Shown here: positions 1 to 6,407 of the stretch, piece after piece
Numbering within the stretch: position 1 is the stretch's first letter
Layout: each line of letters begins with the position of its first letter
DNA from: Deltaproteobacteria bacterium
Lineage (GTDB): Bacteria; Desulfobacterota_B; Binatia; Binatales; Binataceae
Direction: 5' to 3'
Length of the DNA: 7,226 bases
NCBI GenBank assembly: GCA_021827465.1
Contig: JAKAVX010000122.1
Location: 1-7,226, forward strand
Notes under the pieces: model-generated
What the model was told of the DNA's origin: nothing
Databases searched by the model: none
What the model saw: the letters and a program-made list of their open reading frames with translations, nothing else
Program-made: the position numbers and the translations under genes

Positions 1-1452
1 CTCGAAGAGGGCAATATCTGGGCGCATGCGATCATGCCTTCGACGATGTCGCTCGACCAGGGCGCCAAGATAGTCAACCAGATTCGCCGCGTCTTCACGT
101 CGTTTCCCGAGGTGACGACGGTCGTATCGCAGTTGGGCCGCCCCGACGACGGCACCGAGACCACGGGATTTTTCAACTGCGAACTGTATGTGGCTCTAAA
201 GCCGCAGCCCAAATGGCCCGCGGGGATCACCAAGCCGAAGCTGGTCAGCGAAATCAATGCTAAGCTCACGCGGGAGTTTCCGGGCGTTAGTTTCTCTTAC
301 TCGCAGAATATCGAGGACAACGTCAACGAGGCGCTCTCGGGTGTCAAGGGCGGCGAAAACGCGGTCAAGGTCTTCGGACGCGACATCGACACCGACCAGT
401 CGATCGCGCAGCACATCGCCGCGGTATTGAAGAAAGTGCCCGGCATAGAGAACGTCTTCGCCTACCAGTCGCTCAACCAGCCCAACGTCTTGATTAGACC
501 CGACCGCGCGAAGTGCGCCCGCTACGGGCTTAACGTCGGAAGCGTGGCGACTGTGGTGCAGGCGGCGATCGGCGGCGACGCGGTCACGCAGGTGATCCAG
601 GGCGATCGCCGGTTCGACCTCGTCGTCAGATGGAAAAAACACTACCGCACGAGCCTCGACGGAATACGTAATATTCGCGTTACCGCGCCCGACGGAAGCG
701 AGATTCCGCTGGGTCAACTGGCCGATATCCGCCTCACCGAAGGCGCCTCATTCATCTATCGCGAGTCCCTCCAGCGCTACGTGCCGCTGACATTCGCGGT
801 ACACGGACGCGACCTCGAAGACGCGGTGCGCGACGCCAAGGCCCGCGTCGCCAAGCAGGTCAGTCTGCCGCGCGGTGTTTACCTCGAATGGGTCGGCGAG
901 TACGGCGAACTCAGGCAGGCGGACAAGCGCATGATGGTGGTGGTGCCGGTCGCACTGCTTCTGATCGCCGGCGTGCTTTATGGCGCAACCACTTCACTCA
1001 TCGACATGTTCGTCATCATGGCGCAGATACCGGTTGCCTGCGTGGGCGGAATCCTCGGCCTCTACCTGACCGGTACGCCGTTCAGCGTGTCAGCGGCGGT
1101 CGGCTTCATTTCGATCTTCGGCATCGCCACCATGGACGGCATCCTGCTCAGTTTCTACATCCGGCAGTTGTGGGAAGAGGGCCATCCGTTCGCCGAAGCA
1201 ATCGTGATGGGGTCGGACCGCAGGCTTCGGGCCACGATGATGACCGATCTGGTGGACGCGCTCGGGCTGTTGCCGATGGCGCTCTCGGCGCGAATCGGCG
1301 CGCAGACCCAGCGTCCGCTCGCGATCGTGGTGATCGGCGGCGCACTCGCAATCATGATACTGACCCGCGTGCTCCAGCCCGTGCTCATCTACCTATGCCA
1401 TCGAAGGCTCAGGCTCGCCGACGCCCAAGGCGCGGCTCCCGTCGCCACCTGA
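1..1452 (+). CDS. HME-RND heavy-metal efflux permease, CzcA/CusA-like, 5' partial
   Basis: Inner-membrane proton-driven pump subunit of a tripartite metal-exporting system. The reading frame is open from base 1, so the first in-window ATG at 34 is internal; 483 codons are visible, roughly the C-terminal 45% of a protein usually about 1,030-1,050 residues long. The opening LEEGNIWAHAIMPSTMSLDQ matches the family pattern EEGNLWIRATLPxxISL in the periplasmic porter domain. A long periplasmic stretch follows (GRPDDGTETTGF, then the docking-type region), then five hydrophobic helices (TM8-TM12) from about visible residue 311 to 467, including SVSAAVGFISIFGIA and QRPLAIVVIGGA. Acidic residues D379, D416 and D419 sit in or beside TM10 and TM11, where CzcA relatives mostly have neutral residues. 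The proton-relay acids known in TM4 lie outside the window. The metal specificity cannot be read. The adaptor and outer-membrane genes are probably upstream. Confidence 0.93.
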   Translation, partial: LEEGNIWAHAIMPSTMSLDQGAKIVNQIRRVFTSFPEVTTVVSQLGRPDDGTETTGFFNCELYVALKPQPKWPAGITKPKLVSEINAKLTREFPGVSFSYSQNIEDNVNEALSGVKGGENAVKVFGRDIDTDQSIAQHIAAVLKKVPGIENVFAYQSLNQPNVLIRPDRAKCARYGLNVGSVATVVQAAIGGDAVTQVIQGDRRFDLVVRWKKHYRTSLDGIRNIRVTAPDGSEIPLGQLADIRLTEGASFIYRESLQRYVPLTFAVHGRDLEDAVRDAKARVAKQVSLPRGVYLEWVGEYGELRQADKRMMVVVPVALLLIAGVLYGATTSLIDMFVIMAQIPVACVGGILGLYLTGTPFSVSAAVGFISIFGIATMDGILLSFYIRQLWEEGHPFAEAIVMGSDRRLRATMMTDLVDALGLLPMALSARIGAQTQRPLAIVVIGGALAIMILTRVLQPVLIYLCHRRLRLADAQGAAPVAT

Positions 1453-1530
1453 AGCTGACATCCGCGCACGCATCCGGCGCTCGAAGCTTCGGCCCCGGCC
1501 GTGGTAAACGGTCTCAGGAGGTAGTCTCCG

Positions 1531-2376
1531 ATGGGGCTTGAAACGCTTGCCTGGGGATACGGGCTTATCGAGGCGCCGCGCGTCGACGAGCAGGATAGAC
1601 TCCACTTCAGCGACGTTCCGAACGGCGGCGTCTATCGCCGAAACCCGGACGGAAAAATCGAAACCGTGCTCGCGAAGCGCCGCGGCGTGGGCGGGATGAT
1701 GTTCAACGAGGGCGGCGGAATCGTGATGACCGGCCGCGGCCTTATCCTGTTCGACGAAACCACGGGCCAGAGCCGCAACCTGTTCGTCGAGTGGGAGGGT
1801 AAGCCGCTGATGGGGCTCAACGACCTGACCACCAACGACAAGGGCAGCGTCTACACCGGCTCGCTCGGATTCAATCCGCTGAGCGACGCCGAACCGGTTC
1901 CGGGAAGCCTGTTTCGAATCGATCCGCCGGGCCGCGCGACCAAATTGTGGGACGGGATACTCGTCACCAACGGACTGGGCCTAAGTCCGGACCGCAAGCT
2001 TCTCTACCACTCAGATTCGCCGACCAGCGCGGTATGGGTGTACGACGTCGCGGCGGACGGCGGCGTGAAGGATCGGCGTATTTTCGCGAAGATGCCGGAG
2101 GGCCACCCCGATGGGATGGCGGTCGACGTCGAAGGCGGCATATGGGTCGCCGCGGTGCGCGCGGGCGAGGTCGTTCATTTCGGAAGCGACGGCGTCTTGC
2201 GCAAGCGGATCAAGGTGCCGGCCACGATGGTGACGAGTCTGACGTTCGGCGGACGCGACATGCAGGATCTCTACGTCGTGACCGCGGACAACACCGAGGA
2301 TCCGTCGCGCAAGGGAACCATCTTCAGGACCCGCGCCGACGTGCCGGGCCTGAAGGTCCCCAAAGCGCGCTTCTAA
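1531..2376 (+). CDS. SMP-30/gluconolactonase/LRE-like beta-propeller hydrolase
   Basis: A 281-residue protein of the SMP-30/gluconolactonase (regucalcin) family: six-bladed propellers with one divalent metal that hydrolyse sugar lactones or other esters. The three metal ligands of human SMP30 (E18, N154, D204) have clear counterparts: E14 in LIEAPRVDE, N147 in TNGLGLSPD and D194 in HPDGMAVD. N97 in GLNDL matches the substrate-contacting N103, but the neighbouring arginine (R101) is glycine here, so the substrate probably differs from gluconolactone. No signal peptide or membrane segment, so likely cytosolic. The start is well supported: AGGAGG at 1516-1521 lies 9 nt before the ATG. It follows the RND gene by 78 bp in the same direction and may be co-transcribed, though that gap holds GC-rich palindromes. 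Length is normal for the family. The substrate is unknown; strictosidine-synthase-like or lactonase roles are alternatives within the same fold. Confidence 0.9.
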   Translation: MGLETLAWGYGLIEAPRVDEQDRLHFSDVPNGGVYRRNPDGKIETVLAKRRGVGGMMFNEGGGIVMTGRGLILFDETTGQSRNLFVEWEGKPLMGLNDLTTNDKGSVYTGSLGFNPLSDAEPVPGSLFRIDPPGRATKLWDGILVTNGLGLSPDRKLLYHSDSPTSAVWVYDVAADGGVKDRRIFAKMPEGHPDGMAVDVEGGIWVAAVRAGEVVHFGSDGVLRKRIKVPATMVTSLTFGGRDMQDLYVVTADNTEDPSRKGTIFRTRADVPGLKVPKARF

Positions 2377-2418
2377 GGGATTCGCGCGATCCCAAACCTC
2401 TCCCGGCAACGGGCGAGG
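2377..2418 (+). terminator. Tandem hairpins after the SMP-30 stop, possible weak terminator
   Basis: Directly after the TAA, gggat (2377-2381) pairs with atccc (2389-2393). Four bases later a second hairpin forms: cctc/gagg and cccg/cggg arms with one mismatch and a gcaa (GNRA-type) loop, 2397-2418. Neither is followed by a T run, so a classic intrinsic terminator is not shown. They could act with Rho, or protect the 3' end of the mRNA. Confidence 0.4.
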
Positions 2419-2568
2419 CTAGGGACGGGCGCGAGACTTTCCCGCCGTCGGCGCGTTGCCGCCACGTAAAGCCAGCGGTTTCCGTTGTTGACTTTCGGGC
2501 GTCACGGCGTCCCATCGAGCTTTTGAGCTTTTAGCCTTGTTGCAGCGAATCTCCAGGCCTCTCTTTTG

Positions 2569-2705
2569 ATCATCCTGAGCGAAGCGAAGGATCCGCCGAA
2601 GGCGATGTTTGTCTGTCATCCCGCTTCGCGGGGACTCTTCGCTGGCGCTCAGAGCGATGGAAAAGATGCGGGCGAAGTGAAGAATCGGCCGAAGAGCGGG
2701 ATCAT
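2569..2705. repeat. Composite intergenic repeat with the gcgaagcgaaggat core
   Basis: Two imperfect direct copies, 2577-2601 and 2670-2694, agree at 21 of 25 positions. The first sits in a symmetric 21-nt hairpin at 2572-2592: atcct and aggat arms, facing ga/ga steps, and a gc-gaa-gc tip. A second hairpin, cccgc-ttc-gcggg, lies at 2620-2632. The segment around it (about 2615-2629) is also echoed in inverted form at 2690-2704 (cgaag, then cgggat). From memory, the tcatcctgagcgaagcgaaggatc type of sequence recurs between genes in many environmental bacterial genomes. No transposase is present, so a miniature repeat family or termination/packaging element is likelier than an insertion sequence. 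Confidence 0.6.
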
Positions 2706-2747
2706 TCGTGTAATCCTCGGCCAGCGCGGCGGCAGGTAGGGAAGTAC

Positions 2748-3635
2748 TCAGGCCTTGTGCGCTTCGAGCGGAGCGGGCGCGGGCGAGGCGTGTTCCTGCG
2801 ATGCCGCGAGCATCGCGGCCGCCAGCACGGTCAGAACGAATGCGCCGATCCGCATCACACGCGCGGCCGGTGCGTCGGGCAGACGTTCTCCGAAGACGAT
2901 CATTCCACCCACGATCGGGACGACGTTCGAGAGCGCCGACGAAAGCGGCATCGCGATCATTCCGCGCAACTCGTGGAACGAGTTCTGGAGCATCACGATT
3001 CCAACGATATTGGCGACGATTGCCGCATAGACGTACGGGTCGGACGCGATTCTGAGCGCGAGCTCAGCGTTCGGGTCGGCGATGAACACATCGGTCATCG
3101 CCTTGGTGTAAAGCGCTGCGAGGCCGAAGGCGACTCCCGACGCGGCGGCCTGGGCTGCGCCGCTGCCCGAAAGCCGTTTCGCGACGATAGGGCCAAGCGC
3201 GATTGCGATCCCGCCGACGGAGAAAATCGCGAGCGAGGGAACGTCGATCGGGCCTTCGGCGGCGCCGCCCGCGAGCGACATCGACAGCATCGCGATCGCC
3301 GCGACAATAGTGGCGATTCCCACCCACTCGCGCGGCCGCGCGCGCTCGCCCAAAATCACGACCGAGAACAGAACGAACAGCGCGATTCCACCCTGCATCA
3401 TAACGGCGACCATCGAGACCGGCGCGCCCGAGACCGCGACGATATACAGCGCGTAGCCAAACGCCTGCACCGTGAGACCGCCGAGCCACATCGGATCCTT
3501 CAGCCACGCAAGCACGGCGCGCGCGGTTCCGGAGCCCTGCGCGAGCGGAAGCGCGACGGCCCGGCTCTTCATCATGAGCAGGCCGAGCGCGAGCAGCACG
3601 CTGGAAACGACCGCCAAGGCGAAATCCAAAACCAT
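2748..3635 (-). CDS. EamA/DMT-superfamily transporter in the hopanoid cluster
   Basis: A 295-residue, very hydrophobic inner-membrane protein with about nine or ten helices, the usual size for the drug/metabolite transporter (EamA) group. The two-fold internal duplication is visible: VILGERARPREWVGI (about 93-107) ends the first half and VFGERLPDAPAARVMRIG (about 247-264) takes the same place in the second. The C-terminal tail (about 280-295) is short and Ala/Pro-rich. The ATG at 3635 is preceded by GAGGA with a 7-nt gap, and that Shine-Dalgarno overlaps the TGA of hpnI, whose stop ends 10 bp before this start, so translation is probably coupled. Substrate cannot be read from the sequence; members move amino acids, nucleotide sugars, lipid-linked sugars and metabolites. 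Coupling to hpnI suggests a hopanoid, sugar-donor or lipid link, which is inference. It does not look like HpnN, the RND hopanoid transporter. Confidence 0.87.
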   Translation of the reverse strand: MVLDFALAVVSSVLLALGLLMMKSRAVALPLAQGSGTARAVLAWLKDPMWLGGLTVQAFGYALYIVAVSGAPVSMVAVMMQGGIALFVLFSVVILGERARPREWVGIATIVAAIAMLSMSLAGGAAEGPIDVPSLAIFSVGGIAIALGPIVAKRLSGSGAAQAAASGVAFGLAALYTKAMTDVFIADPNAELALRIASDPYVYAAIVANIVGIVMLQNSFHELRGMIAMPLSSALSNVVPIVGGMIVFGERLPDAPAARVMRIGAFVLTVLAAAMLAASQEHASPAPAPLEAHKA

Positions 3636-3645
3636 AGGCGGATCC

Positions 3646-4803
3646 TCAGCCCAATTCGCGCATCGCTCCGCCCGGCAACAGTTTGAATCGCCGTCCGCCC
3701 CACAGAACGGTGTTGCCCGCCAGGCTTGCGAAGTAGATTCCGGTCATTACAAGGTCCTTCACCGGCACTATCCAGAGGTCGCCTAACGAAGCTGGGAGAT
3801 CGAAAACCTTTTTTATCATTATCGCGGCCATCGTGTATCTGGTCAGTAACAGCACCGCCAGCGTTGCTATCGAAGTCGCGCTGAAAGAGCAGGCCAAAGC
3901 CAACAAAAGCGCCCAGAATGGCCCGTGGATGATGATCGTCGCGAGGCTCGCGGGGCGGACCGTCCGATAGGTGCGCGCCCACCTGAGCTGATGGTTCCAG
4001 AACTGGGCGAAGGTGCCTTCTTCGGGGGTGATAGTGACGAGCGAACTGGAAAGCCTTACGTCGAAGCCCTTATCCGCGACCATCCTGCCGAGATAAAAGT
4101 CGTCGGCGAGAAGATTTCCGAGCGGACGAAAGCCGCCGATCGCGTCGAGCGCCTTTCGCTTGACCGCAATCGTCGCGCCGAGCGCATGGCGCATCGGTTC
4201 GATCGCCTCCGACAGCAGCACCATCGGTGCGAAGTCGGTGTTGACGAAAAGCGCTTCCAGCCTCGAGCCGAGCGAATCGCCGGAACGTCCGCGATAAAGG
4301 CAGGTGACGATCCCGATATCGTCGCGCTCGAACAGTTCGGCGGCGACGCGACTTAGATGGTCGGGCTCGACGACGACGTCGGCGTCGCTTACCACGAAAG
4401 CTTCGGTCCTGGCCGACGCGCGTTCAGCCATCCGAATCAGCTTGCCGACCTTATGGTTGGAGCATCCGGGCTCTTCGCCGACAACGATTTCGACATTCGC
4501 GGCAGGGAAACGGGCTTTGAGCCCAAGCGGCGCTTCGATCGCGCGATCCTGCTCGCTTGCCACACCGAAAAGATACTGGGTGCGCGGGTAGGCGAGTTCG
4601 AGGTAGCTCGCGAGGTTGCCCGCAAGAGTGGGTGTGAGGCCATGAAGAGGCTTGAGCATCGCGATCGCGGGCGGGATGGCCGGCAAGGGGCCGGGCGGCG
4701 CGTTGCTCCGGCGCGCGAAGCGTATCGCGACCGCCGTGGCGGCCACGTAATAGAGCATTGCGGCGACGACGCCGATCGTCGCGATAAGCCGGATAAATTC
4801 CAT
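3646..4803 (-). CDS. hpnI: Hopanoid glycosyltransferase HpnI (GT21-like)
   Basis: A 385-residue membrane glycosyltransferase of the ceramide-glucosyltransferase-like type. In the known pathway HpnI transfers N-acetylglucosamine from UDP-GlcNAc to bacteriohopanetetrol at the inner membrane. Layout: N-terminal anchor helix (about 5-29), a GT-A domain (about 45-280), then three hydrophobic helices (about 286-368). Catalytic-type motifs: D86 in SEQDRAIE (first Asp), D140/D142 in SDADVVV (DXD), D234/D235 in LLADDFYLG (third Asp), and HQLRW at 271-275, the (Q/R)XXRW-type site with His first. PLHGLTPTLAGNLASYLELAYP and GCSNHKVGKL (113-122) are typical of HpnI. The ATG at 4803 fits the anchor helix, but no Shine-Dalgarno is visible in the 14 nt before it, and a 12-bp stem sits immediately upstream. 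Transcribed after hpnJ and 10 bp before the EamA gene. A generic GT2/GT21 enzyme is the alternative, but the hpnJ neighbour favours HpnI. Confidence 0.88.
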   Translation of the reverse strand: MEFIRLIATIGVVAAMLYYVAATAVAIRFARRSNAPPGPLPAIPPAIAMLKPLHGLTPTLAGNLASYLELAYPRTQYLFGVASEQDRAIEAPLGLKARFPAANVEIVVGEEPGCSNHKVGKLIRMAERASARTEAFVVSDADVVVEPDHLSRVAAELFERDDIGIVTCLYRGRSGDSLGSRLEALFVNTDFAPMVLLSEAIEPMRHALGATIAVKRKALDAIGGFRPLGNLLADDFYLGRMVADKGFDVRLSSSLVTITPEEGTFAQFWNHQLRWARTYRTVRPASLATIIIHGPFWALLLALACSFSATSIATLAVLLLTRYTMAAIMIKKVFDLPASLGDLWIVPVKDLVMTGIYFASLAGNTVLWGGRRFKLLPGGAMRELG

Positions 4804-4817
4804 CGCGCGAGCAAGTG

Positions 4818-4845
4818 CACGGCCGCCTGCTGTCAGGCGGCCGTG
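4818..4845 (-). promoter_or_regulatory. Perfect 12-bp-stem hairpin just upstream of hpnI
   Basis: Arms 4818-4829 and 4834-4845 are exact reverse complements, nearly all G/C, around a 4-nt loop (acag in the hpnI mRNA). The stem ends 14 nt before the hpnI ATG. The RNA after it (cacttgctcgcgcg) has no U run, so it is not a standard intrinsic terminator, and has no Shine-Dalgarno. It could slow read-through from hpnJ, stabilise a processed hpnI-EamA transcript, or affect ribosome access. All three are inference. Confidence 0.6.
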
Positions 4846-4880
4846 TTCAACTGTTGTCTGGTAGCTTGGAGAAACGTGGG

Positions 4881-4894
4881 CGGTTGCGCAACCG
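4881..4894. repeat. 14-bp perfect palindrome after the hpnJ stop
   Basis: cggttgc followed by gcaaccg forms an uninterrupted palindrome starting 2 nt past the hpnJ TGA. As RNA it would fold to a 5-bp stem with a gcgc loop, not followed by a U tract. With the larger hairpin at 4818-4845 it makes the 93-bp hpnJ-hpnI gap unusually structured. It could equally be a DNA-binding site or a chance palindrome in GC-rich DNA. Confidence 0.5.
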
Positions 4895-4896
4895 GC

Positions 4897-6360
4897 TCAG
4901 GCCGTGGCCTGCTGCTGCCGGCTGCCTTCACGCATCTGATGGCGCCGCGCGCGCATCGTGGACAGGAACTGCATCCCTTCTTTGAGCAGGCGCTTGCACT
5001 CCTCGCTCGAGGTCACCATCTTGCGCACGGACTTGAAGATATAGCGCGGGCGGAAATAGAAGCTGCGGTAAAATCGCTCAACCGCGCCGTAAATCTCGTC
5101 GTTCGACAGTCCCGGGTACTTGATCGAGCACTTCTGGTAGCCGGATTCGTCGAGCAGCGGATCAACGGCGAGATAGCCGTTCTTGGTGACGTACTCGAAG
5201 AGCTCGGTTCCCGGATATGGCGAGGCGAGCGAGACCTGGATCGTCTCGCAATCCATCTCGCGCGCGAATCGCATCGATTCCTGGATAGTGTCGGTGGTCT
5301 CGCCGGGAAGGCCGAGGATAAAGGTGCCGTGAATCAGGATGCCGAGTTCACGGCAATCGCGGGTGAAGCGGCGCGCGCGTTCGAGGCTCACGCCCTTCTT
5401 GATGTTCTTCAGGATCTGCGCGTTGCCGGTTTCGTAACCGACTACGAACAGGCGGAGTCCGCCTTCCTTCAGGATCTTGAGGGTTTCGAAATCGACGTTG
5501 GCGCGCGAGTTGGTGGACCAGGTGATTCCGAGCGGCTTGAGGAGCTGCGCGATTTTGCGCGCGCGCGCCGGATCAGCGGTAAAGGTGTCATCGTCGAAGA
5601 AGAGTTCCTTCATTTTGGGGAACTTCTGCTTCATCGCAGAGACTTCTTCGAACACGTTCTCGGGGTTGCGCACGCGGTAGCGATGGCCCTGGGTTACCTG
5701 TGGCCACAGGCAGAAAGTGCATCGCGCCGGGCATCCGCGCCCCGTGTAGAGCGACACGTACGGATACTGGCAATAGGGGCTGTTGTAACGGAGATAGTCG
5801 AGATTCTTCTCGTAAACCTCGGTCACGAAGGGCAGCTTGTCGAGATCCTCGTTGGTGAGCTGGGCGCGGTCGGGGTTGTGATGGACGGAGCCGTTTTTCT
5901 GGTAGCTGATGCCGTCGATCTTATCCCACGAGATGCCCTGAGCGACTTCGACCATCGAGTGGTCGAATTCCTTGCGTCCCGCGATATCGATCGCCGGGGA
6001 CAGCGCCAATACCTCGTCGGGACGGGCGGTCGGATGGCCGCCGACGAAAGCGATTGTGCAGTTGGGATTGGCGGCCTTGATCGCCTCGGCCGTGCGCGCG
6101 TCGAGGCGCAGCGACGGGGTCGAGGTATGGAGCACGACGAAGTCGTAGTTCTTTGCCTCTTCGACGGTTTTCGCGACGGTATAATCGTGCGGAGGCGCGT
6201 CGAGCAGGCGCGCGCCAGGAATCATCCCGGCCGGATAGGCGAGCCAGGTCGGGTACCAGAACGACCAGACCTCGCGGGTGGCCTGATAACGGGAGCCCGC
6301 GCCTCCGTCGAAGTCTTCGTAGGAGGGCGGATTGAGGAACATGGTTTTCATGAAATCCAT
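4897..6360 (-). CDS. hpnJ: Hopanoid radical SAM protein HpnJ (BHT cyclitol ether formation)
   Basis: A 487-residue radical S-adenosylmethionine enzyme with an N-terminal cobalamin-binding-like domain. HpnJ is known to convert BHT glucosamine into BHT cyclitol ether, a ring contraction of the sugar. FLNPPSYEDFDGGAGSRYQA (8-27) is a family signature. A B12-binding-type fold covers about 40-150 (VGGHPTARPDEVL at 106-118), but the DxHxxG motif of base-off cobalamin binders is absent. The radical SAM core (about 200-390) has C210, C214 and C217 for the 4Fe-4S cluster (GRGCPARCTFCLWP), then FFDDDTF and ILGLPGET. The C-terminal tail from about 440 is basic, ending in a Gln/Ala-rich stretch. The ATG at 6360 has only GGA at an 8-nt gap; the ATG at 6351 (MKTMFLNPPS) would match the usual family N terminus, so the start is uncertain by nine bases. 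Slightly long against the usual length of about 470. A putative promoter lies about 45 bp upstream. Confidence 0.93.
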   Translation of the reverse strand: MDFMKTMFLNPPSYEDFDGGAGSRYQATREVWSFWYPTWLAYPAGMIPGARLLDAPPHDYTVAKTVEEAKNYDFVVLHTSTPSLRLDARTAEAIKAANPNCTIAFVGGHPTARPDEVLALSPAIDIAGRKEFDHSMVEVAQGISWDKIDGISYQKNGSVHHNPDRAQLTNEDLDKLPFVTEVYEKNLDYLRYNSPYCQYPYVSLYTGRGCPARCTFCLWPQVTQGHRYRVRNPENVFEEVSAMKQKFPKMKELFFDDDTFTADPARARKIAQLLKPLGITWSTNSRANVDFETLKILKEGGLRLFVVGYETGNAQILKNIKKGVSLERARRFTRDCRELGILIHGTFILGLPGETTDTIQESMRFAREMDCETIQVSLASPYPGTELFEYVTKNGYLAVDPLLDESGYQKCSIKYPGLSNDEIYGAVERFYRSFYFRPRYIFKSVRKMVTSSEECKRLLKEGMQFLSTMRARRHQMREGSRQQQATA

Positions 6361-6396
6361 AGAAAAAGTCCGTTACTCCGGGCCTGTCCGATTGGT

Positions 6397-6407
6397 TAGT
6401 GACACTA
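6397..6407. promoter_or_regulatory. Small palindrome over the hpnJ -10, candidate operator
   Basis: tagtg-a-cacta is an 11-nt perfect inverted repeat that overlaps the putative -10 hexamer and reaches the predicted transcription start. A repressor bound here would block polymerase. The site is short, and no regulator gene in the window points to it. Confidence 0.3.

Larger units (their letters stand above)
2377..2747. other. Gene-free convergent intergenic region of 371 bp
   Basis: The plus-strand SMP-30 gene and the minus-strand EamA gene end facing each other here. I find no convincing coding region; short open frames exist but resemble translated repeat DNA (one gives ILRFAQDD, a peptide I recall from many spurious small proteins). 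Contents in order: two hairpins at 2377-2418, a GC-rich stretch with a further possible stem (gacgg/ccgtc, about 2424-2450), a tandem 8-mer gagctttt gagctttt at 2517-2532, and a composite repeat at about 2569-2705. No U-rich terminator is evident for either gene. Confidence 0.7.

Noticed and set aside
1482..1501. Adjacent palindromes cgaagcttcg and cggcc-cc-ggccg between the RND and SMP-30 genes.
   Set aside because: Short, no T run after them, and followed by a strong ribosome site; probably chance in GC-rich DNA and not called as a terminator.
888..1541. A 217-codon plus-strand frame overlapping the RND gene and the start of the SMP-30 gene.
   Set aside because: Low-complexity Arg/Gly-rich translation, no ribosome site or homology, in another frame of a clear membrane protein.
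2517..2532. Tandem 8-mer gagctttt twice.
   Set aside because: Only two units and no wider repeat context; noted in the intergenic description but not a meaningful repeat array.
2419..2619. A 66-codon minus-strand frame containing ILRFAQDD.
   Set aside because: It is the translation of the intergenic repeat; this peptide type recurs in spurious annotations and does not indicate a real gene.
2615..2705. Possible insertion sequence or CRISPR-like array in the convergent gap.
   Set aside because: No transposase, no regular spacing, only two direct copies; miniature repeat is the most that can be supported.
2757..3686. A 309-codon plus-strand open frame opposite the EamA gene.
   Set aside because: Extremely Arg/His/Asp-rich composition with no domain; a shadow of the transporter's codon pattern.
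4357..6399. A 680-codon plus-strand open frame spanning the opposite strand of hpnI and hpnJ and their gap.
   Set aside because: It is antisense to two well-recognised genes, is rich in Arg, Gly and Ala, has no recognisable domain, and is explained by stop-codon scarcity in GC-rich DNA.
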